Of a stretch of DNA of 64,000 nt, positions 58,970 through 64,000 are shown piece after piece. The notes under the pieces are model-generated. The model ran no database searches, was not told the origin of the DNA, and saw only the letters and a program-made list of their open reading frames with translations. Origin of the DNA: Polaribacter sp. KT25b. Its GTDB lineage: Bacteria > Bacteroidota > Bacteroidia > Flavobacteriales > Flavobacteriaceae. The stretch is taken from the NCBI RefSeq assembly GCF_900105145.1, contig NZ_LT629752.1, positions 2,919,501-2,983,500 of the forward strand, in the 5' to 3' direction. Position 1 is the stretch's first letter. Every line of letters starts with the position of its first letter. The translations under genes and the position numbers were made by a program.

Positions 58970-61108
58970 ATGAAAACGAAATTTAAGTTTAACACAATAC
59001 TTTTAGTAATTACCTTATTAATAAATAGTTTTGTGATAAATGCATCAGAAAAAAACAACTTTTCTGACCCAGATCCAGACAAGGATAAAGTATTAATTTA
59101 TGTGTTAAAAAATATTTTAACACGTGGCCATTTTGTTGCAAAAGAATTAAATGATGATTTTTCTGAATTAGTATACAATTCTTTTATTGATGGTTTAGAT
59201 CCAAGTAAACGTTATTTTACACAAGAAGATTTAAAAGAATTTTCTCAATACAAATATGAAATAGATAATCAATTATTAAGAGATGATTTAACTTTTTACA
59301 ACTTAGTTTATAATCGTTTTTTAGACGAAATGAAAAAAGCAAAATCATATTATGCTGCTTTATTGAGTCAGCCTTTTGATTTTGACGAAGACGAAACCAT
59401 AGAAATTGATTATGAAAAAATTCCGTTTGCTAAAAACAATAATGAATTAATAGATTATTGGAGAAAACAATTAAAATTACAAACTTTAGGCAGAATAGAA
59501 GAACAAACAGAACTTCAAGAAAATAAAGTAAAAAAAGACAGTAGTTTTAAAGTAAAATCTTTTGCAACTTTAGAAAAAGAAGCAAGAGAAGAAGTTTTAA
59601 AAAACATGGACGAATTATATGTAAGAATCGAAGAATTAGAAAACGATGATTGGTTTTCTACTTTTTTAAACTCGGTTGTTGGCGCTTTTGATCCTCATAC
59701 AACCTATATGTCTCCAAATATTAAAGAAAAATTTGATCAAGATATATCTGGTAAATTAGAAGGAATTGGTGCTCGTTTACAAAAAAAAGGAATTTACACA
59801 CATGTTTTTGAATTGGTTCCCGGTGGACCTGCATCAAAACAAGGAGATTTAGAACCAGAAGATATTATCTTAAAAGTTGCGCAAGGAGACGAAGAACCTA
59901 TAGACATTGTTCGTATGCGTTTAGATGATGCCATTAAATTTATTAAAGGAAAAAAAGGAACAGAAGTTAGATTAACTGTTAAGAAAAAACTAGATAATTC
60001 TATAAAAGTAATTTCTATAATTAGAGATGTTGTTGAGCTAGATGAAACGTACGTAAAATCTAGTATTGTAGAAAAAAATGGCAAAAAATTTGCAATTATA
60101 GATTTACCAAGTTTTTATATTGATTTTTCTGATGATGCTTACAGAGATTCTGCAAAAGATATGGAGCAAGAAATTGAAAGATTAAAAGGAGAAGGCGTTA
60201 CAGGTTTAATTGTAGATTTAAGAAATAATGGTGGTGGCTCTTTAAAAACAGCTATTGAAATATCAGGATTATTTATAGATCAAGGTCCAATTGTACAAGT
60301 AAAATATAGAGGAGATAACCCTGTTGTTAAAGAAGATATCGACCCTAAAACACAATGGGAAGGTTCTGTTGTTGTTTTGGTAAATGAATTTTCTGCATCT
60401 GCATCAGAAATATTTGCTGCAGCAATGCAAGATTATAAAAGAGCTGTAATTTTAGGTGGAAACCAAACTTATGGAAAAGGAACAGTACAAAATGTATTGC
60501 CAATTAATCAGTTTTATCCAAAATACGAAACAGATTTAGGATATTTAAAAATGACGATTCAAAAATTCTATAGAGTTAATGGTGGTTCAACTCAAATAGA
60601 AGGTGTTTATTCTGATATTGCAATGCCAAGCAGATATAGCTATATGAAGTTTGGTGAGCGCGATTTAGAAGGAGCTTTAGCTTGGGATAAAGTGCCACAA
60701 GCAAAATATACACAATCAAATTCTTATTCTAATTTTGCTGATGTAGTTTATAACAGCAAACAAAGAATTGCTTCAAGCGAAAACTTTCAACTCGTAAATG
60801 AGTATGCAAAATGGTTAAAGAAAAATCAAGATGAAACTTCGTATTCTTTAAATTATAAAAAGTTTTATGAAGAAAGTGAAGTAAAAGAAGTAGAAGCTAA
60901 AAAGTTTAAATCTGTTTTCGATTACAAATCAGATTTTACTTTTTCATCGCCAAAATATGAACAAGATTTATTAAAAATAGATAACAGTCTAGCTGATAAA
61001 AGAGTTGCTTGGCATAAAAATTTATCAAAAGACATGTATGTTTCTGAAGCTTTAAACGTTTTAAGTGAATTAAAATTGAGAGATAAATCTACCATCATAA
61101 AAAACTAA
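58970..61108 (+). CDS. C-terminal processing peptidase (Prc/Tsp type)
   Basis: 712 residues with a signal peptide (LVITLLINSFVINA). The N-terminal helical region (about 40-230) includes DGLDPSKRYFTQEDL, followed by a PDZ domain (about 245-340, LVPGGPASKQGDLEPEDIIL) and the peptidase core with the Ser of NEFSASASEIFAAA (near 476) and Lys of YGKGTVQNV (near 502) as the catalytic dyad, then a C-terminal DUF3340-like part. Prc degrades periplasmic proteins from their C-termini. A strong terminator follows. Confidence 0.92.
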   Translation: MKTKFKFNTILLVITLLINSFVINASEKNNFSDPDPDKDKVLIYVLKNILTRGHFVAKELNDDFSELVYNSFIDGLDPSKRYFTQEDLKEFSQYKYEIDNQLLRDDLTFYNLVYNRFLDEMKKAKSYYAALLSQPFDFDEDETIEIDYEKIPFAKNNNELIDYWRKQLKLQTLGRIEEQTELQENKVKKDSSFKVKSFATLEKEAREEVLKNMDELYVRIEELENDDWFSTFLNSVVGAFDPHTTYMSPNIKEKFDQDISGKLEGIGARLQKKGIYTHVFELVPGGPASKQGDLEPEDIILKVAQGDEEPIDIVRMRLDDAIKFIKGKKGTEVRLTVKKKLDNSIKVISIIRDVVELDETYVKSSIVEKNGKKFAIIDLPSFYIDFSDDAYRDSAKDMEQEIERLKGEGVTGLIVDLRNNGGGSLKTAIEISGLFIDQGPIVQVKYRGDNPVVKEDIDPKTQWEGSVVVLVNEFSASASEIFAAAMQDYKRAVILGGNQTYGKGTVQNVLPINQFYPKYETDLGYLKMTIQKFYRVNGGSTQIEGVYSDIAMPSRYSYMKFGERDLEGALAWDKVPQAKYTQSNSYSNFADVVYNSKQRIASSENFQLVNEYAKWLKKNQDETSYSLNYKKFYEESEVKEVEAKKFKSVFDYKSDFTFSSPKYEQDLLKIDNSLADKRVAWHKNLSKDMYVSEALNVLSELKLRDKSTIIKN

Positions 61109-61132
61109 AAACATAAAATTTTAAATATAAAA

Positions 61133-61169
61133 GCCTGATATGTTTTAGAAACGTATCAGGTTTTTTTTT
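61133..61169 (+). terminator. Terminator after the processing peptidase gene
   Basis: CCTGATATGT pairs with ACGTATCAGG (one G-T pair) around a short loop and runs into nine T. The T run is directly followed by the -7-like TAATTTCG of the next gene. Confidence 0.85.
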
Positions 61170-61176
61170 AATTTCG
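61169..61176 (+). promoter_or_regulatory. Putative -7 box of the thioesterase gene
   Basis: TAATTTCG, one mismatch from TAnnTTTG, ends four bases before the ATG at 61181 and overlaps the end of the preceding terminator. Confidence 0.35.
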
Positions 61177-61180
61177 CACT

Positions 61181-61624
61181 ATGAGTTATCAAGTAACATT
61201 TGCCACAAAATGGTCTGATTTTGACCCAAACAGACACATGCGTCATACAGCATATAATGAATATGCAGCAGAAGTAAGAGTTCGTTATTTTAAAGAACAA
61301 AACTTTTCTATTGATGAATTTACCAAACTTAATATTGGCCCTATTTTATTTACAGAAGAAACATCTTTTAGAAAAGAAATTCATATTGGAGAAAATATTT
61401 CTGTAAACATTAAAATATCTGGACTTTCTAAAAACAATGAACGTTGGAAAATTGTGCATGAAGTTTTTAATGAAGCTGGAAAATTATCTGCAGTTATAAA
61501 AGTATATGGAGCTTGGATTGATTTAAATACAAGAAAATTAACGACGCCTCCAAAAGAAGCTCAAGATATATTTTTAAATGTTGATAAAACGGATGATTTT
61601 GAGGTAATTCAGCTTAAAAAATAA
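61181..61624 (+). CDS. Acyl-CoA thioesterase, 4HBT family
   Basis: 147 residues of the hotdog fold. The segment KWSDFDPNRHMRHTAYNEYA (residues 10-29) has the catalytic Asp of the 4-hydroxybenzoyl-CoA thioesterase group and the following helix with AEVRVRYF. It hydrolyses an acyl-CoA or acyl-ACP in the cytoplasm; the chain is unknown. The frameshifted nuclease gene begins two bases after the stop. Confidence 0.85.
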   Translation: MSYQVTFATKWSDFDPNRHMRHTAYNEYAAEVRVRYFKEQNFSIDEFTKLNIGPILFTEETSFRKEIHIGENISVNIKISGLSKNNERWKIVHEVFNEAGKLSAVIKVYGAWIDLNTRKLTTPPKEAQDIFLNVDKTDDFEVIQLKK

Positions 61625-61626
61625 GC

Positions 61627-62426
61627 ATGAATAAAAAAGTTATTTCTGCGATTTTATTGGTAATTGTATTGTCATATTATTTATATCAAGAAAAAAAAGA
61701 ACTCATTTCTTCGGATAAAACAGTTATTACTGATGTAAAAATTGAAGGATTTAATTATTTACCAACTTCTACCACTGGTGCAATTATAAATCATAATGGA
61801 TATGTTTTATCCTATTCAGAAAAACACGAGCAAGCAGAATGGGTTGCGCTTATTCTTTAGATAAAAAAGATATTGTTTATAGTGATAGAAAACGCCCTTT
61901 TTTTATTGAAGATCCTAAAGTAAAAACAAAATCTGCAAATTGGCGCAACTATAAAAAATCTGGTTACGACAGAGGTCATTTATGTCCTGCTGCAGATAGA
62001 AGAATATCCAAAGAAAGTTATAATGAAACTTTTTACACTTCTAATATTTCTCCTCAAAAACACGATTTTAATGCAGGAATCTGGAATAAATTAGAACAAA
62101 AAACACGTTATTGGGCTAAGAAATACAATCATTTATATGTTATTTCTGGCGGGGTTTTAGAAAGAAATTTAAAAACTATTGGATCAGAAAAAGTCTCTGT
62201 TCCTAATCACTTTTATAAAATTCTACTAGATTACACAAAACCAGAAATAAAAGCAATTGCATTTTTATTCCCTCATAAAGAAAGTAAAAAACCTTTGTAC
62301 AATTTTGTTGTTTCTATTGATGAGATTGAGCAAAAAACTGGCATTGATTTTTTTCCTAATTTACCAGATAATTTAGAAAATAAACTTGAATCTTCTAGTA
62401 ATTATAAAAATTGGAGTTTTAGATAA
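61627..62426 (+). pseudogene. DNA/RNA non-specific endonuclease, interrupted by a frameshift
   Basis: The first frame (61627-61860, 77 residues) has a signal anchor and ends HEQAEWVALIL; the second frame continues from about 61848 with YSLDKKDIVYSDRKRPFF and SGYDRGHLCPAADR to 62426. Family members read EWVAYSL... without interruption, so a two-base GC gain in GCGC (61846-61849) explains the break; removing it restores about 265 residues. The DRGH motif of the beta-beta-alpha-metal nuclease fold, with downstream Asn, is intact, and the second half has no further lesions. Either a recent mutation, a sequencing error, or recoding. The ATG at 61839 is not a plausible start. Confidence 0.8.
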
Positions 62427-62438
62427 CTAAAACTATTT

Positions 62439-62729
62439 TTAAACAGTTAACGTAATACTTTTTGCATCACAATCATCTAATGTAATTGTTTTTCCCCAAC
62501 GATGGTTACCTGCAGCTGCAGAATAAGTTATAGAATTTGAAGGATAACGAACTAAATGTGTTTGCCCTGCACTAATTGTTTTTTCTACTTTTCCATTAAT
62601 AATAAGAGTAATACTAAAATTAGTTCCGTTTTTAAAAGTTAATAGAGGTCCATCGCAATCAGAATCAGATTCACTTTCACAAGATGAAAAAAGAAAACCT
62701 ATAACAAGAATAATAATAATTTTTTTCAT
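62439..62729 (-). CDS. Small lipoprotein
   Basis: 96 residues from the ATG at 62729; an upstream in-frame ATG would add 14 residues ahead of a good lipoprotein signal (IIILVIGFLFSSCESESD). The mature part is a compact beta-rich domain with two further Cys (SDCDGPLLTFKNGTN and LDDCDAKSIT), possibly a disulphide. I do not recognise the family. It lies convergent with the nuclease gene and downstream of tRNA-Leu on the same strand. Confidence 0.55.
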   Translation of the reverse strand: MKKIIIILVIGFLFSSCESESDSDCDGPLLTFKNGTNFSITLIINGKVEKTISAGQTHLVRYPSNSITYSAAAGNHRWGKTITLDDCDAKSITLTV

Positions 62730-62825
62730 TTTATTTTTAAGTTTTATCAAGAAAAGCAAACTTATAAACAAAATTATAAGTTTAAAATACCTATTATTAG
62801 GTATTTTAAAAATCAGAAATAAAAA

Positions 62826-62855
62826 AACCTCAACTATAAAGCTGAGGTTTTTCTC
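62826..62855 (-). terminator. Terminator after tRNA-Leu
   Basis: AAAAACCTCA and TGAGGTTTTT form an imperfect stem around ACTATAAAGC, with A and T runs outside. It lies seven bases beyond the 3' end of the leftward tRNA. Confidence 0.75.
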
Positions 62856-62861
62856 TTATTG

Positions 62862-62943
62862 TACAGGCGGAGAGACTCGAACTCTCACACCTCGCGGCAC
62901 TAGATCCTAAGTCTAGCGTGTCTACCAATTCCACCACGCCTGC
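62862..62943 (-). tRNA. tRNA-Leu (anticodon TAG)
   Basis: An 82-base class II tRNA on the minus strand: acceptor GCAGGCG with CGCCTGT, D arm around GGAATTGGTAGACAC, anticodon stem CTAGA/TCTAG with loop CTTAGGA (anticodon TAG), a long variable arm TGCCGCGAGGTG, and the T arm GAGTTCGAGTCTC. The discriminator is A, and CCA is not encoded. A good -33/-7 promoter lies 25 bases upstream (62968-62996), and a terminator follows. Confidence 0.97.
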
Positions 62944-62967
62944 AACTTTTCCGAAGATTTCGGGATG

Positions 62968-62996
62968 CAAATATAAACAAACATCACAAACTACAA
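62968..62996 (-). promoter_or_regulatory. Promoter of tRNA-Leu
   Basis: On the minus strand TTG (62996-62994) and TATATTTG (62975-62968) are 18 bases apart. This is almost the same promoter as that of tRNA-Phe. Confidence 0.75.
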
Positions 62997-63017
62997 AGCA
63001 GTTCGTTATTATTTTTC

Positions 63018-63025
63018 TATTTTTG
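63018..63025 (+). promoter_or_regulatory. Putative -7 box of the M20 dipeptidase gene
   Basis: TATTTTTG, a perfect TAnnTTTG match, 22 bases before the ATG at 63048. Confidence 0.45.
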
Positions 63026-63047
63026 ATGAAGAAAAAATAACTTCCAT

Positions 63048-64000
63048 ATGAATACAATTCAATCTTATATAAAAGACAACAAAAAAAGGTTCTTAAATGA
63101 ACTAATTGAGTTGCTTAAAATTCCATCTATAAGTGCAGACTCTGCTTATAAAAAAGATGTTTTAATAACTGCTGATTTTGTTTTAGAAAGCCTAAAAAAA
63201 GCAGGATGTGATAACGTTGAACTTTGCGAAACTCCAGGTTACCCAATTATTTACGGAGAAAAAATAATCGATAAAAACTTACCAACAGTTTTAGTTTATG
63301 GCCATTATGATGTTCAACCAGCAGATCCTATCGACCTTTGGACTTCTCCACCTTTTGAACCTGTTATCAAAAAAACAGATATTCATCCTGAAGGCGCCAT
63401 TTTTGCACGTGGAGCTTGTGACGATAAAGGGCAAATGTTTATGCATGTTAAAGCATTAGAATACATGACATCAACAGGAAATTTACCTTGTAACGTAAAA
63501 TTTATGATTGAAGGAGAAGAAGAAGTTGGCTCTGAAAGTTTGGCTTGGTTTGTTCCGAGAAATAAAGAAAAACTAACAAATGATGTAATTTTAATTTCTG
63601 ATACAGGAATGATTGCAAACGATATTCCTTCAATTACAACAGGCTTACGTGGTTTAAGTTATGTAGAAGTAGAAGTTACAGGGCCAAATAGAGATTTACA
63701 TTCTGGGCTTTATGGAGGTGCAGTTGCAAATCCTATTAATATTTTAACAAAAATGATTGCTTCTTTACATGATGAAAATAATCATATTACAATTCCTGGT
63801 TTTTATGATAAAGTTGAAGAATTATCATCCGAAGAAAGAGCAGAAATGGCAAAAGCTCCTTTTAATTTAGAAAAGTATAAAGACGCTTTAAAAGTTGATG
63901 CCGTTTATGGTGAAAAAGGATATTCTACTAACGAACGTAATTCTATTCGCCCAACTTTAGATATAAATGGAATTTGGGGAGGTTACACTGGCCAAGGTGC
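63048..64000 (+). CDS. M20 family dipeptidase, partial (C-terminus outside window)
   Basis: 317 codons are visible from ATG 63048 to the window edge. Zinc ligands of the M20 family are the His of VYGHYDVQP (near residue 87), the Asp of RGACDDKGQ (near 123), the paired Glu of IEGEEEVGS (near 158), and the Asp of LISDTG. The lid (dimerisation) domain begins with TTGLRGLSYVEVEVTG and LHSGLYGGAVANP. The protein belongs to the carnosinase-like dipeptidases of about 460 residues, so about 145 residues are missing at the edge. Cytoplasmic peptide breakdown is the likely role. Confidence 0.9.
   Translation, partial: MNTIQSYIKDNKKRFLNELIELLKIPSISADSAYKKDVLITADFVLESLKKAGCDNVELCETPGYPIIYGEKIIDKNLPTVLVYGHYDVQPADPIDLWTSPPFEPVIKKTDIHPEGAIFARGACDDKGQMFMHVKALEYMTSTGNLPCNVKFMIEGEEEVGSESLAWFVPRNKEKLTNDVILISDTGMIANDIPSITTGLRGLSYVEVEVTGPNRDLHSGLYGGAVANPINILTKMIASLHDENNHITIPGFYDKVEELSSEERAEMAKAPFNLEKYKDALKVDAVYGEKGYSTNERNSIRPTLDINGIWGGYTGQG

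Noticed and set aside
61839..61860. ATG at 61839 as a start for a separate nuclease gene
   Set aside because: The preceding frame contains the expected signal sequence and the family sequence runs on across the frameshift, so this ATG is fortuitous.
1..64000. CRISPR arrays, prophage, transposases and restriction or defence genes
   Set aside because: No regularly spaced direct repeats, no cas, integrase, phage structural or transposase motifs were seen in any long frame.

Overview
The window is a low-GC, densely coded piece of chromosome from a marine-type member of the Flavobacteriaceae (Bacteroidota); the gene set resembles Polaribacter or Tenacibaculum, though the genus is inference. Supporting signs are the very AT-rich sequence, flavobacterial -7 boxes of the form TAnnTTTG, the near absence of Shine-Dalgarno sequences, many Bacteroidota-type lipoproteins (DUF1684, C40 peptidase, LptC, ChaN), a mevalonate route to isoprenoids, a TPR-containing sensor kinase, and family-typical neighbourhoods such as coaX-porin-TPR-lptC-corC-ppiD and surE-lpxB-C40-comEC.

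Layout. 0-10.2 kb: a small partial gene, a cation/Ca exchanger, an MFS exporter, small lipoproteins, a crotonase-like enzyme, a CLC-type fluoride antiporter, a DoxX/MauE membrane protein with DUF1599, then LOG-folP. 10.4-15.7 kb: exbD, cdaA (c-di-AMP synthase), a LEA-like lipoprotein, an ABC exporter with truA, and a YfcE-like phosphoesterase. 15.7-19 kb: a two-component system (TPR histidine kinase, lipoprotein, NarL/LuxR regulator) with conspicuous CCCC-N6-GGGG dyads upstream of the regulator. 19-30 kb: DUF4293, rho, and a long leftward envelope block (ppiD-like, corC-like, lptC, TPR, outer-membrane protein, coaX), then tRNA-Phe. 29.7-36.3 kb: threonine dehydrogenase with a divergent Lrp regulator, a DinB-like protein, then a leftward operon of mvaD, a MORN-like protein, a mevalonate-kinase-type GHMP kinase, a UbiA prenyltransferase and an RsuA/RluB pseudouridine synthase. 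36.4-43.3 kb: a membrane-anchored HTH protein, esterase, thiN, ChaN, lactate dehydrogenase and unknowns. 43.3-48 kb: peroxiredoxin-like protein, BaiN-type flavoprotein, GYDIA GHMP kinase and HMG-CoA reductase carrying an extra C-terminal domain. 48-54 kb: DPP-IV-type peptidase followed by two POT peptide transporters and a thioredoxin. 54-58.7 kb: comEC, C40, lpxB, small membrane protein, surE. 59-64 kb: C-terminal processing protease, thioesterase, a frameshifted nuclease, a lipoprotein, tRNA-Leu and a truncated M20 dipeptidase.

How the genes work together. HMG-CoA reductase, GYDIA kinase, mevalonate kinase and MvaD together cover mevalonate to isopentenyl diphosphate if one of the two kinases acts on phosphomevalonate; the UbiA enzyme would use a polyprenyl product. 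The peptidase and POT pair form a peptide-uptake unit. LptC, LpxB, PpiD-like and the outer-membrane genes serve the envelope.

The most unusual content is non-coding: a modular palindromic element with one double copy (3980-4235) and one single copy (10201-10283), each set against stop codons; a REP-like CGTCATTGCGAGG repeat with a perfect dyad and a half copy; and a third element (45174-45287) whose two ends encode the C-terminus of one protein and the N-terminus of the next. I found no CRISPR array, prophage, transposase or defence island. No search could be run, so family names rest on motifs and memory.
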